From positions 1 through 13,218 of the forward strand of contig PNNE01000406.1 of NCBI GenBank assembly GCA_013824055.1: 13,218 bases of DNA. The letters run 5' to 3'. The position numbers and the translations under genes are program-made. Shown piece by piece: positions 1-6,850 of the stretch (its first letter is position 1; every line of letters starts with the position of its first letter). Below the pieces are notes generated by a model. That model was not told the DNA's origin. It made no database searches and worked only from the letters and a program-made list of their open reading frames with translations. Source of the DNA: Rhodobacter sp. Lineage in GTDB: Bacteria; Pseudomonadota; Alphaproteobacteria; Rhodobacterales; Rhodobacteraceae.

Positions 1-1
1 C

Positions 2-778
2 TTGGATGCCGTGCAGTCGGACGAGGCGACGATGGCCTCGCCGGTCGACATCTCGGTCTTTGGCGGCTACTTCCCGTTCGCCACCCGCTTCAGCCTCGAT
101 GTGCCGGCGCTGTTCCAGTACTACGGGCTGAAGGAGATCTGGGAAGAAGCCTATGCCGAGGTCGAGGGCGTGACCTGGCTTTCGGCCGGGGCCTGGGACC
201 CCTTGCACATCTTCACCGTCGACAAGCCGATCCGCAGCCTGGCCGACATGCAGGGGCTGCGCGTCTTCGGCGTGCCGACGGCGGGCAGGTTCCTGTCGCA
301 ATACGGCCTGATCCCGGTGACGATCCCGTGGGACAACGTCGAGGTCGCGATGCAGACCGGCGAGATTGACGGCGTGGCCTGGTGCGGCTTTACCGAAGCC
401 TACGAGGTGGGCTGGGCGGATGTCTGCAAATATGCGCTGACCAACTCGGTCACCGGGGCGTGGTTCGGCAGCTACTTCGCCAACACCGCCAGCTGGGCGA
501 AAGTCCCGCCGCATCTGCAACAGCTGTTCAGAAGCACCATCGACCAGTCGCACTATTACCGCCAGGTCTGGTACTGGGGTGGCGAGGCCAGGCTGCGGGT
601 CGAAGGCGAAAAGATGGAGCTGACCTCGCTTCCGGCCGAGGAATGGGCGCAGGTTCTGTCCGATTCCACGGTCTTCTGGGACGAGGTTGCGGCATCGTCG
701 CCGCGGTCGGCCAAAGTCATCGAAGCGTTCAAGAAATATGCCGACACGATGGTAAAGGCCGGATATCCCTATCGCTGA
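2..778 (+). CDS. TRAP transporter substrate-binding protein (DctP-like), 5' partial
   Basis: This is the C-terminal 258 or so residues of a periplasmic solute receptor for a tripartite ATP-independent periplasmic (TRAP) transporter, which delivers usually carboxylate-type substrates to DctQ/DctM membrane subunits. The reading frame is open from the window edge, so the TTG at position 2 is an internal Leu codon and the signal peptide lies upstream. Family receptors are about 330-360 residues. Visible family hallmarks are the strand-helix around 'SLADMQGLRV', then 'GEIDGVAW' (the AL-x-x-G-x-(I/V)-D-G region) and a Trp-rich ligand-facing stretch. The 'DGVAW' context resembles the subgroup related to alpha-keto-acid receptors such as TakP. 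The residue after 'GLRV' is Phe, and the carboxylate-clamping Arg usual near there is not obvious, so the ligand is left open. No dctQ or dctM gene follows, so the membrane subunits, if linked, lie upstream. Confidence 0.85.
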   Translation: MDAVQSDEATMASPVDISVFGGYFPFATRFSLDVPALFQYYGLKEIWEEAYAEVEGVTWLSAGAWDPLHIFTVDKPIRSLADMQGLRVFGVPTAGRFLSQYGLIPVTIPWDNVEVAMQTGEIDGVAWCGFTEAYEVGWADVCKYALTNSVTGAWFGSYFANTASWAKVPPHLQQLFRSTIDQSHYYRQVWYWGGEARLRVEGEKMELTSLPAEEWAQVLSDSTVFWDEVAASSPRSAKVIEAFKKYADTMVKAGYPYR

Positions 779-793
779 TCCCGGTCAGGACGG

Positions 794-820
794 TCGGCGC
801 GCCCGGTCCGGGCGCGCCGA
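794..820 (+). terminator. Perfect 11-bp GC-rich hairpin after the TRAP gene
   Basis: Sixteen bases after the TRAP stop codon there is an exact inverted repeat: arm TCGGCGCGCCC, five-base spacer GGTCC, then the exact reverse complement. Each arm contains the octamer GGCGCGCC. The position suits a transcription terminator or a 3'-end protecting structure. No T-tract follows (AGCTGCC comes next), so it is not a canonical intrinsic terminator. In very GC-rich genomes such hairpins often still end transcripts or block exonucleases. Confidence 0.5.
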
Positions 821-959
821 AGCTGCCCGACCCCTGCTGACCTCCAGGCTCAGCGTCGAGACGGCAGCCCGCCGCACCCACCAGGCCATTCGCAAGCCTC
901 AGGCGCTCCTTGCGGCCATCACGGGTTGGTGACTTCGTGCGGAAGGCGCAGGCGCTCAT

Positions 960-984
960 GTAACAGGACGGCGTCAATCGCGAA
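960..984 (+). promoter_or_regulatory. Candidate ECF (SigF-type) autoregulatory promoter
   Basis: GTAACA (960-965) is followed after 15 bases by CGAA (981-984). Counted from GTAAC the gap is 16. As I remember it, the Caulobacter SigF promoter is GTAACC-N16-CGAA, recognised by an ECF factor that is likewise paired with NrsF. A start site about 6-8 bases downstream would give a leader of roughly 20 bases before the ATG at 1010, with a GGCAGGGA ribosome-binding site in it. The last C of the -35 box is A here. This is a motif match by eye only. Confidence 0.4.
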
Positions 985-1009
985 CAGGCAGGCAGGGAAT
1001 GCGCAGTTG

Positions 1010-1543
1010 ATGGACGATTGGGGCACTTTGCTTGCCGAGGCGAACTCTGGCGACAGCCGGGCCTATGCCGCCTTTCTGCGCACGATCACGCCGGTCTTGC
1101 GCGGTATCGTCCGGGCCAAGGCGGGCGGTCTGGGCGAGGCGATCTGCGAGGACGTGCTGCAGGAGGTGCTGCTTGCGGTTCACCTCAAGCGGCACACCTG
1201 GCAGGTCGGTGCGCCAGTGCGGCCCTGGCTTTACGCCATCGCGCGCTACAAGGTCGTCGACGCCTTCCGGGCGCGTGGCGGCAAGGTCGAAGTGCCGATC
1301 GAGGATTTCGACGAGATCCTTGCTGCCGAGGCCGGACCCGACCCGACCGAGGCGGCCGACATGGCCAGGATGATCGGGCTTCTGGACGACCGCTCGGGGC
1401 GGCTGGTCCGGATGATCGGGATCGAGGGGGCCAGCGCGGCCGAGGCCGGGCAGGCCCTGGACATGACGGAAGGCGCGGTCCGCGTGGCCCTGCATCGCGC
1501 CTTCAAGACACTGGCCGCCCTACGGGAAAGGCACCTGCAATGA
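1010..1543 (+). CDS. ECF-family RNA polymerase sigma factor (SigF-like, NrsF-coupled)
   Basis: This 177-residue protein is an extracytoplasmic-function sigma factor with only regions 2 and 4. Region 2 includes 'DVLQEVLLAVH' (48-58) and 'RPWLYAIARYKVVDAFR' (71-87), the core-binding and -10 melting parts. Region 4 is the helix-turn-helix at about 135-170 ('EAGQALDMTEGAVRVALHRA'), which reads the -35 box. The ATG at 1010 is chosen because it starts the conserved protein and follows a GGCAGGGA ribosome-binding site. In-frame sequence further upstream is non-conserved and Arg/Cys-rich. The stop codon overlaps the next start as ATGA, coupling it to an NrsF-type membrane anti-sigma factor. In Caulobacter such a pair (SigF/NrsF) answers chromium, cadmium and oxidative stress. 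The same role here is inference from family and arrangement. Confidence 0.9.
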   Translation: MDDWGTLLAEANSGDSRAYAAFLRTITPVLRGIVRAKAGGLGEAICEDVLQEVLLAVHLKRHTWQVGAPVRPWLYAIARYKVVDAFRARGGKVEVPIEDFDEILAAEAGPDPTEAADMARMIGLLDDRSGRLVRMIGIEGASAAEAGQALDMTEGAVRVALHRAFKTLAALRERHLQ

Positions 1544-2175
1544 AGACCGACGACCTGATTTCGGCGCTTGCCGCCGACAGCCGGACAGAGCCGCCCCTGA
1601 AGGCGTTCCTGTGGCCTGCGCTGGCTTTGGCGCTGGCCGTGGCGGTGCTGGCGGTCTGGGTCGCGCTTGGGTTCCGCGATGATCTTCTGGCGTCGCTGGG
1701 CGACCCTTTCTCGGTGATGCGCTTTGTGCTGACCGCGGCCTTGGGGGGGCTGGGGGTGCGGCTTGCGCTGGTTCTGGCCCGGCCCGAGGGGCGCAGCCTG
1801 GCCCGGCTCTGGCCAGTGGCGGTGCCGGTGGCGGCGGCGCTGGGGCTGCTGGTCCTGGCCTATGGCTCGACGCCGGCCGAGGGGCGGCAGATGGCGCTGG
1901 TCGGCAAGACGATGACCACCTGTCTGGTGACGATCCCGCTTTTGTCGGTCCTGCCCGTGGCGGCGATCCTGGCCGGCTTGCGCCGGGGGGCCACGACCTC
2001 GCCCGCGCTTGCCGGCTTTGCGGCGGGGCTTGGCGGCAGTGGCCTTGCGGCAATGGCCTATGCCTTGCACTGCACCGAGGACAGCCCGCTGTTCTACGTC
2101 ACCTGGTACGGCCTGGCGATTGGCGGGGTCACGCTGGCGGCGACCCTGATCGGGGCGCGGGTCCTGCGCTGGTAG
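1540..2175 (+). CDS. nrsF: NrsF family (DUF1109) integral membrane anti-sigma factor
   Basis: This 211-residue inner-membrane protein should hold the upstream ECF sigma factor inactive. It begins 'MKTDDLISAL' with a short cytoplasmic N-terminus, then shows six hydrophobic segments at about 25-45, 60-80, 91-108, 126-147, 154-174 and 185-207, the topology of DUF1109. It has only two cysteines, Cys128 just inside TM4 and Cys178 in the TM5-TM6 loop ('LHCTED'). This spacing matches the pair of conserved cysteines reported to be needed for signal sensing in the Caulobacter homologue, so thiol or metal sensing is plausible. The frame is open from 1018, but the real start is the ATG at 1540, which overlaps the sigma stop (ATGA) and begins the family-typical sequence. 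The 1:1 translational coupling fits a sigma/anti-sigma pair. Confidence 0.88.
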   Translation: MKTDDLISALAADSRTEPPLKAFLWPALALALAVAVLAVWVALGFRDDLLASLGDPFSVMRFVLTAALGGLGVRLALVLARPEGRSLARLWPVAVPVAAALGLLVLAYGSTPAEGRQMALVGKTMTTCLVTIPLLSVLPVAAILAGLRRGATTSPALAGFAAGLGGSGLAAMAYALHCTEDSPLFYVTWYGLAIGGVTLAATLIGARVLRW

Positions 2176-2256
2176 CGTGGGACCCCAGGGCAGGGCCTCG
2201 AACCCGTCGACCGTCATTTCGCTGGCCTTTGGGACCCTGATCACAAGCCGCGCCCC

Positions 2257-2331
2257 GGCCGACCCGATCCTGGCCGACCCGATCCCGGCCGACCCGATCC
2301 CGGCCGACCCGATCCCGGCCGACCCGATCCC
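2257..2331 (+). repeat. Five tandem copies of a 15-bp repeat
   Basis: The unit GGCCGACCCGATCCC occurs five times head to tail. The first copy ends in T instead of C, and a degenerate fragment (GGACCGGCC) follows. The period is a multiple of three, so all frames stay open through it. That explains an apparent short ORF with an Ala-Asp-Pro-Ile-Pro repeat, which I do not call a gene. The repeat lies between nrsF and the lacI promoter region, a likely site of slippage length variation. Confidence 0.95.
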
Positions 2332-2366
2332 GGACCGGCCATCACCAGCCGGCGGAAAGGATGGGC

Positions 2367-2372
2367 TTGACA
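2367..2372 (+). promoter_or_regulatory. Candidate -35 box of the sugar operon promoter
   Basis: A perfect TTGACA lies 80 bases before the LacI-family gene. With normal 16-18 base spacing the -10 region would fall at about 2389-2396, inside the first operator-like repeat. No good TATAAT match is present, which is common for alphaproteobacterial housekeeping promoters. The overlap with the operator would suit repression by blocking RNA polymerase. Confidence 0.4.
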
Positions 2373-2387
2373 GACTCTGCCGTTTCA

Positions 2388-2415
2388 TGACACCGATGTC
2401 ATGACACCGATGTCA
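2388..2415 (+). promoter_or_regulatory. Two abutting LacI-type operators (14-bp tandem repeat)
   Basis: TGACACCGATGTCA occurs twice back to back (2388-2401 and 2402-2415). Each copy is a near-palindrome: six of seven half-site pairs match, around a central CpG, the signature of LacI/GalR-family operators. The duplication, including one flanking base, spans 2385-2415. The copies sit just after a TTGACA box and 37-64 bases before the start of a LacI-family gene, so autoregulation of the whole operon is the natural reading. The junction also forms a perfect 10-bp palindrome (TGTCATGACA, 2397-2406), so an alternative register of binding is possible. I found no further copies in the window. Confidence 0.65.
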
Positions 2416-2451
2416 CTCTCCGGGTGAGGTCGCAAGCTTCGGGGAGGGGGC

Positions 2452-3540
2452 ATGTCGACAATCTATGATGTTGCGCGCCGTGCCGGGGTCTCGCCGAAGA
2501 CGGTCAGCCGGGTGCTGAACTCGGACGGTCCCGTGGGCGAAAAGACCCGCGAGGCAGTGGAAGCCGCCATGCGCGAGCTGGGCTATGTGCGGTCCAACGC
2601 CGCACGGATGATGCGGGCGCAGAAGTCCGGGATCATCGGGCTGATCACCGGCGCGATTTCCACCAAGAACCAGCCCTCGACCCAGCAGGGCCTGCCCGAC
2701 CTCTACATCGTCCAGGGCATCCAGCGGGCGCTGGAATCCTCGGGCATGACGGTGATGATCGCCGATACCGCCGGGCGCAACGACCGGGTGCCGCATCTGA
2801 TCGACACCTTCCTGTCGCACCGGGTCGAAGGGCTGATCTATGTCGCCGAATACCACCAGGAAGTGAACCTGACGCAGTTGCCCGACGACACGCCGCTGGT
2901 GCTGGCCAACTGCTTCGATGCGCGCGGGACGCCTGCGGTCGTCCCCGACGACCGGCGGCTGCAGCGCGACCTGGTCCGGCGGCTGATCGCGGCGGGACAC
3001 CGGCGGATCGCCTACCTGTCGCTGCGCCCGGACATGGTGGCGGGCCGGTTGCGCCCGCAAGGCTACCGCGAGGCGCTGGAGGAGGCGGGACTGCCCTTCG
3101 ATCCCGCCCTGTTGCAGCACGTCGATTTCGACCAGCCGGAAATCGGCCCGCAGCTGCTGTGGGACACCATCGACCGGATGCTGCAGCTGGACCAGCCGCC
3201 GTCGGTCCTGTGCTGCGGCAACGACCAGATGGCGATGATGGTCTATGGCATCCTGCGCAGCATGGGCCGCAAGGTGCCCGACGAGATCGGCGTCGCCGGT
3301 TTCGACAACTACCGTGCCATCGCCGAGACGCTGTATCCGCCGCTGACGACGGTGGACCTGCCCTACAACGCCATCGGCGTCCGCGCGGGCGAGCGGTTGA
3401 TGCAACTGATTTCCGGCGACGGCCGGAATGACCACAGCCCGGTGCAGGTGGCCGGCCCTGTGCACTGGCGCGCCTCGGTCACCGAGCTGCGCCCCGAGAA
3501 CGTGATAAGTTTCAAAACCCCAAGGGAGGAAAAGCAATGA
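2452..3540 (+). CDS. LacI/GalR-family transcriptional regulator of the sugar operon
   Basis: This 362-residue cytoplasmic repressor has the standard family architecture. The N-terminal helix-turn-helix is 'TIYDVARRAGVSPKTVSRVL' (3-22). A hinge helix follows ('NAARMMRAQKSG', 49-60), then a periplasmic-binding-protein-like sugar domain starting near residue 61. The domain ends with the typical 'CGNDQMA..VYGILR..G.KVPDEIGVAGFDN' block and a 'P.LTTVDLP' segment. At the hinge position where PurR and LacI insert a Leu into the central CpG, this protein has Met54. The start at 2452 follows a strong GGGGAGGGGG ribosome-binding site. The stop overlaps the binding-protein start (ATGA), so regulator and transporter are one transcription and translation unit. 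The tandem operators upstream suggest autorepression relieved by the imported sugar or a derivative. The effector is unknown. Confidence 0.93.
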   Translation: MSTIYDVARRAGVSPKTVSRVLNSDGPVGEKTREAVEAAMRELGYVRSNAARMMRAQKSGIIGLITGAISTKNQPSTQQGLPDLYIVQGIQRALESSGMTVMIADTAGRNDRVPHLIDTFLSHRVEGLIYVAEYHQEVNLTQLPDDTPLVLANCFDARGTPAVVPDDRRLQRDLVRRLIAAGHRRIAYLSLRPDMVAGRLRPQGYREALEEAGLPFDPALLQHVDFDQPEIGPQLLWDTIDRMLQLDQPPSVLCCGNDQMAMMVYGILRSMGRKVPDEIGVAGFDNYRAIAETLYPPLTTVDLPYNAIGVRAGERLMQLISGDGRNDHSPVQVAGPVHWRASVTELRPENVISFKTPREEKQ

Positions 3541-4787
3541 AGATGTTCACCCTGGCGGCCTCGGCCGCGATCCTGGCCTGGGGCTCTGCCGCCCAGGCGC
3601 AGCAGGCCCTGTCGATGTGGTACCACGGCGCCGGGAACGAGGTCGAAAGCAGGATCATCAACCAGATCATCGCCGACTTCAACGCCAGCCAGACCGACTG
3701 GAAGGTCGAGCTGCAAAGCTTTCCGCAAGCCGCCTACAACGATTCCGTCGTTGCCGGTGCGCTGGCCGGCAATCTGCCCGACATCCTGGACGTCGATGGG
3801 CCGGTGATGCCGAACTGGGCCTGGGCGGGCTACATGCAGCCCCTGCAGATCGACGAGTCGAAGATCGAAAACTTCCTGCCGGGCACCAAGGGCTATTGGG
3901 ATGGCAAGCTTTATTCGATCGGCCTGTGGGATGCGGCGGTCGCCCTGGTGACGCGCCAGTCCTATCTGGACGAGCTGGGACTGCGGACTCCGACGCTGGA
4001 ACAGCCCTGGACCAAGGACGAATTCATGGCCGCGCTGGATGCCGCCAAGGCGTCGGGCAGGTTTGAATATGCCTTCGACCCCGGCATGGCCTGGACTGGC
4101 GAATGGTATCCCTACGCCTTCTCGCCCTTCCTGCAATCCTTCGGCGGCGACATCGTCGACCGCTCGACCTACCTGACCGCGGAAGGCGCCCTGAACGGCG
4201 AGGCCGCGATGGCCTTCGGCGAATGGTGGCAGGGTCTGTTCAAGAACGGCTATGCCCAGGCGACACAGGACCCGGCTGACCGGGACGGCGGCTTTGTGGC
4301 GGGCAAGTATGCCTTCTCGTGGAACGGCAACTGGGCCGCGCTGAACGCGCTGAACGCGTTCCCCGACACCGTGTTCCTGCCTGCGCCCGACTTTGGCAAC
4401 GGCCCGAAGATCGGCGCGGCAAGCTGGCAGTTCGGCATCTCGGCCACCTCGAAGTTCCCGGAAGGCGCCTCGGCCTTCATCGAGTTCGCTCTGCAGGACA
4501 AGTATCTGGCCGCCTTCTCGGACGGCATCGGGCTGATCCCGGCGACCAGGACCGCTGCGGCGATGACCGAGAACTACAAGGAGGGCGGGCCGATGGAGGT
4601 GTTCTTCGGTCTGACCGAGGCGCAGGCGCTGGTCCGGCCGGTGACTCCGGGCTACGTGGTGCAGGCCAAGGTCTTTGAAAAGGCGCTGGCCGACATCGCC
4701 AACGGTGCCGACGTGGCTTCGACGCTGGATGCTGCCGTCGACGAGATCAACGCCGACATCGAGAAGAACGGCGGCTACGGCCACTAA
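3537..4787 (+). CDS. ABC sugar transporter, periplasmic substrate-binding protein
   Basis: This 416-residue extracellular solute-binding protein belongs to the MalE-like group (family 1). It captures a saccharide in the periplasm and hands it to the two permeases encoded just downstream. A Sec signal peptide covers residues 1-21 with cleavage expected after 'AQA'. The mature protein starts with 'LSMWYHGAGNEVESRIINQIIADFN', the usual first beta-alpha unit. It contains Trp- and Tyr-rich stretches ('WTGEWYPYAF', 'FSWNGNWAAL') that suit stacking against sugar rings. The ATG at 3537 has a GGGAGGA ribosome-binding site and overlaps the regulator stop by four bases. It is followed by 100 bases with two hairpins, which probably raise its level above that of the permeases. 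Confidence 0.92.
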   Translation: MKMFTLAASAAILAWGSAAQAQQALSMWYHGAGNEVESRIINQIIADFNASQTDWKVELQSFPQAAYNDSVVAGALAGNLPDILDVDGPVMPNWAWAGYMQPLQIDESKIENFLPGTKGYWDGKLYSIGLWDAAVALVTRQSYLDELGLRTPTLEQPWTKDEFMAALDAAKASGRFEYAFDPGMAWTGEWYPYAFSPFLQSFGGDIVDRSTYLTAEGALNGEAAMAFGEWWQGLFKNGYAQATQDPADRDGGFVAGKYAFSWNGNWAALNALNAFPDTVFLPAPDFGNGPKIGAASWQFGISATSKFPEGASAFIEFALQDKYLAAFSDGIGLIPATRTAAAMTENYKEGGPMEVFFGLTEAQALVRPVTPGYVVQAKVFEKALADIANGADVASTLDAAVDEINADIEKNGGYGH

Positions 4788-4798
4788 GGCCATTCGGT

Positions 4799-4814
4799 CC
4801 CGGCTGACGCCGGG
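4799..4814 (+). other. Short GC hairpin after the binding-protein gene
   Basis: CCCGGC and GCCGGG are exact complements separated by TGAC, 11 bases after the stop codon. This is a 6-bp stem with a tetraloop. With the larger hairpin at 4837-4858 it forms a pair of structures between the binding-protein gene and the first permease gene, where an mRNA-stabilising or partial termination element is expected. Confidence 0.4.
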
Positions 4815-4836
4815 GCCGGGTTCTCCCCAGAACTTC

Positions 4837-4858
4837 GGCTGGCGTTTCGCCGCCAGCC
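4837..4858 (+). promoter_or_regulatory. Intercistronic hairpin between binding-protein and permease genes
   Basis: GGCTGGCG (4837-4844) pairs exactly with CGCCAGCC (4851-4858) across a six-base loop. A pyrimidine-rich stretch with short T runs follows, and then the permease ribosome-binding site. In many sugar ABC operons such a structure lowers read-through or blocks 3'-5' decay, so that the binding protein is made in excess over the membrane parts. The stem is seen directly. The function is inferred from position. Confidence 0.55.
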
Positions 4859-4887
4859 ACCTTTCCCCCTTTCGCATCGAGGCGATC

Positions 4888-5961
4888 ATGGCGTCGAAGT
4901 TCACCGTGTCGAACCGGACGGGCTGGCTGATGGCGGGACCTGCGATCCTGCTGATCGCCGGATTCGTGATCCTGCCCTTCTTCCTGGCCATTGCCTTTTC
5001 CTTCACCAACCAGCGCCTGATCTCGCCCAACCCGACCGAGTTCGTGGGCCTGGCGAACTATCGCCAGCTGCTGGGCGTGACGATGGTCACGCTGGAGCCG
5101 GTCCGCGATGACACCGGCGCCATCGTGATGCAGGACGGCGAACCGGAATACCCCTCGCTGCGTGCCCTGACCCGCAACAACCCCGACCGTCCCGACCTTG
5201 CGGGCATGCGTGAGTGGTTCAGCTTCTCGCTGGGCGGCGAGGACCGCACCTACGTCCTGGCCCGCGACGTGGTCTTCATGAAGGCCGTCGTCAACACCTT
5301 CATCTTCGTCCTGATCGTCGCCCCGGTTCAGGCCGCCCTCGCGCTTGGCCTGGCGCTGCTGATCAACCAGCGTCTGCGCGGGATCAACGTCTTTCGCGCG
5401 ATCTATTTCATGCCGGTCGTGGTCTCGATCGTCGTCGTCTCGCTCTTGTGGCGGCTGATCTATGACGGCCAGTCGGGCCTTTTGAACAACCTGCTCGGCG
5501 CCATCAGCTTCGGGATGATCGAGCCGGTGAACTGGCTCGGCAACCCCTCCACCGCGCTTGGGGCAATCATCGCCATGTCGATCTGGCAGGCGGTGGGCTT
5601 CCACATGGTCATCTGGCTGTCCGGCCTGCAGACCATCTCGCCCACGCTTTACGAGGCCGCCGCCATCGAGGGCGCGTCGAAATGGCAGGTGTTCCGCTAC
5701 ATCACCTGGCCGGGCCTGCGAAACACGGCGATCCTGATCCTGATCGTCATCACCATGCAGGCCTTTGGTCTCTTCGCCCAGATCGACGTCATGACGAACG
5801 GAGGCCCGCTGGACAGCACCCAGACCATCGTCTTCCAGGCCATCGAGCGCGGCTATGGCAAGCAGGACATCTCGGGCGGGTCGGCGATCTCGGTGATCCT
5901 GTTCCTGATCGTGCTGTCGATTTCGCTCATCCAACGCTGGCTCACGCGGGAGAAGACCTGA
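4888..5961 (+). CDS. ABC sugar transporter permease, MalF/UgpA type
   Basis: This 357-residue inner-membrane subunit forms half of the translocation channel. TM1 is at about 12-39, and five further hydrophobic segments lie at about 133-160, 172-190, 222-247, 278-298 and 331-350. The cytoplasmic EAA loop that docks on the ATPase is 'EAAAIEGASKWQVFRYITWPGL' (256-277). The first periplasmic loop carries roughly 65 extra polar residues (about 62-127) compared with ordinary 290-300-residue UgpA-type permeases. The start at 4888 is preceded by GAGGCG and begins just before TM1. In-frame sequence before it is Arg-rich shadow of the binding-protein gene. Its stop overlaps the next start by one base (TGATG), giving tight coupling to the partner permease. 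Confidence 0.92.
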   Translation: MASKFTVSNRTGWLMAGPAILLIAGFVILPFFLAIAFSFTNQRLISPNPTEFVGLANYRQLLGVTMVTLEPVRDDTGAIVMQDGEPEYPSLRALTRNNPDRPDLAGMREWFSFSLGGEDRTYVLARDVVFMKAVVNTFIFVLIVAPVQAALALGLALLINQRLRGINVFRAIYFMPVVVSIVVVSLLWRLIYDGQSGLLNNLLGAISFGMIEPVNWLGNPSTALGAIIAMSIWQAVGFHMVIWLSGLQTISPTLYEAAAIEGASKWQVFRYITWPGLRNTAILILIVITMQAFGLFAQIDVMTNGGPLDSTQTIVFQAIERGYGKQDISGGSAISVILFLIVLSISLIQRWLTREKT

Positions 5962-6839
5962 TGGCCATGATAGCTGCCGACAACCGCGGCCTTCGGCTGG
6001 TGACGCGCTACGCCGTCCTGGTGCTGATCGCGATCATCTTCGTCTTCCCGCTGGTCTTCATGCTGATGTCCAGCCTGAAGCCCGACCAGCAGCTCTTGCA
6101 GGACTCCGGCAACCTGCGCGCCTTCCTGCCGGTGGGTGACATCAGCCTGCAGAACTATACCGACGCCTTCCAGCGCGCGCCGGTGGCGACATTCGTCTTC
6201 AACTCGGTCCTCGTGACCGGAATCACCGTGGCCCTGTCGCTGCTGCTTTGCTCGGCGGCCGGGTTCGCCTTTGTCTTCGTGCGCTGGAAGGGCCGCGACA
6301 CGCTGCTTGCCCTGCTCCTTGCCACGCTGATCCTGCCCTTCGAGACCATCGCCATCCCGCTCTTGATGATGGTCGCGCACCTGCCCTGGGTCGGGTTCGA
6401 CGGCGTCAGCTGGGGCTGGCTGAACAGCTACCGCGTCCAGATCATTCCCTTCATCGCCGATGGCCTGACGGTCTTTCTGTTTGTCCAGTACTTCAAGGAC
6501 CTGCCGGGCGAACTGATCGAAGCCGCCCGCGTCGAGGGTGCGTCCTGGTGGCAGATCTACCGCAGGATCGTCATGCCGCTGTCCGGGCCGATCTTCGCCA
6601 CGGCGGCGATCCTGAAGTTTCTGGTGATGTACAACCAGTATCTCTGGCCGCTCATGGTCACACAGGAGGAAGGCTACCGCCCGGTCATGGTCGGGTTGCA
6701 GTACTTCTTCCAGCTCAACGTCGCCTGGGGCGAGGTCATGGCCTACCTGAGCATGATCACGGTCCCCGTCCTTGCCTTCTACCTTTACCTGCAGAAAGCC
6801 TTCATCGCGTCGATCGCATCGACCGGCGTGAAGGGCTGA
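5961..6839 (+). CDS. ABC sugar transporter permease, MalG/UgpE type
   Basis: This 292-residue protein is the second channel subunit and partners the preceding permease. Six membrane segments are visible (about 16-37, 77-106, 113-139, 160-178, 208-228 and 259-280). The EAA loop 'EAARVEGASWWQIYRRIVMPL' (187-207) is the ATPase contact. The protein ends soon after the last helix, as MalG-type permeases do. The ATG at 5961 shares its A with the TGA of the upstream permease. A second in-frame ATG two codons later (5967) is an alternative start. Length and topology are normal for the family. Confidence 0.93.
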   Translation: MAMIAADNRGLRLVTRYAVLVLIAIIFVFPLVFMLMSSLKPDQQLLQDSGNLRAFLPVGDISLQNYTDAFQRAPVATFVFNSVLVTGITVALSLLLCSAAGFAFVFVRWKGRDTLLALLLATLILPFETIAIPLLMMVAHLPWVGFDGVSWGWLNSYRVQIIPFIADGLTVFLFVQYFKDLPGELIEAARVEGASWWQIYRRIVMPLSGPIFATAAILKFLVMYNQYLWPLMVTQEEGYRPVMVGLQYFFQLNVAWGEVMAYLSMITVPVLAFYLYLQKAFIASIASTGVKG

Positions 6840-6850
6840 GGAGTCCGAAC

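Noticed and set aside
926..1009. Earlier start for the ECF sigma factor
   Set aside because: The added residues are Arg/Cys-rich and unlike the family, and they would lie over the candidate promoter. The ATG at 1010 has the ribosome-binding site.
1018..1539. Upstream extension of the nrsF frame
   Set aside because: It overlaps the ECF sigma gene fully in another frame and has shadow-like composition. The ATGA overlap at 1540 gives the real start.
1246..2388. 380-residue minus-strand ORF across the sigma/nrsF genes
   Set aside because: Low-complexity, Arg/Gln/Pro-rich antisense shadow of nrsF plus the tandem repeat; no recognisable domain.
2177..2404. 75-residue ORF with Ala-Asp-Pro-Ile-Pro repeats
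   Set aside because: It exists because the 15-bp repeat keeps the frame open. It has a GTG start without ribosome-binding site, and its end runs into the promoter and operator region.
4675..4887. Extended N-terminus of the MalF-type permease
   Set aside because: The extra sequence is an Arg/Ser/Pro-rich shadow of the binding-protein gene and the hairpin spacer.
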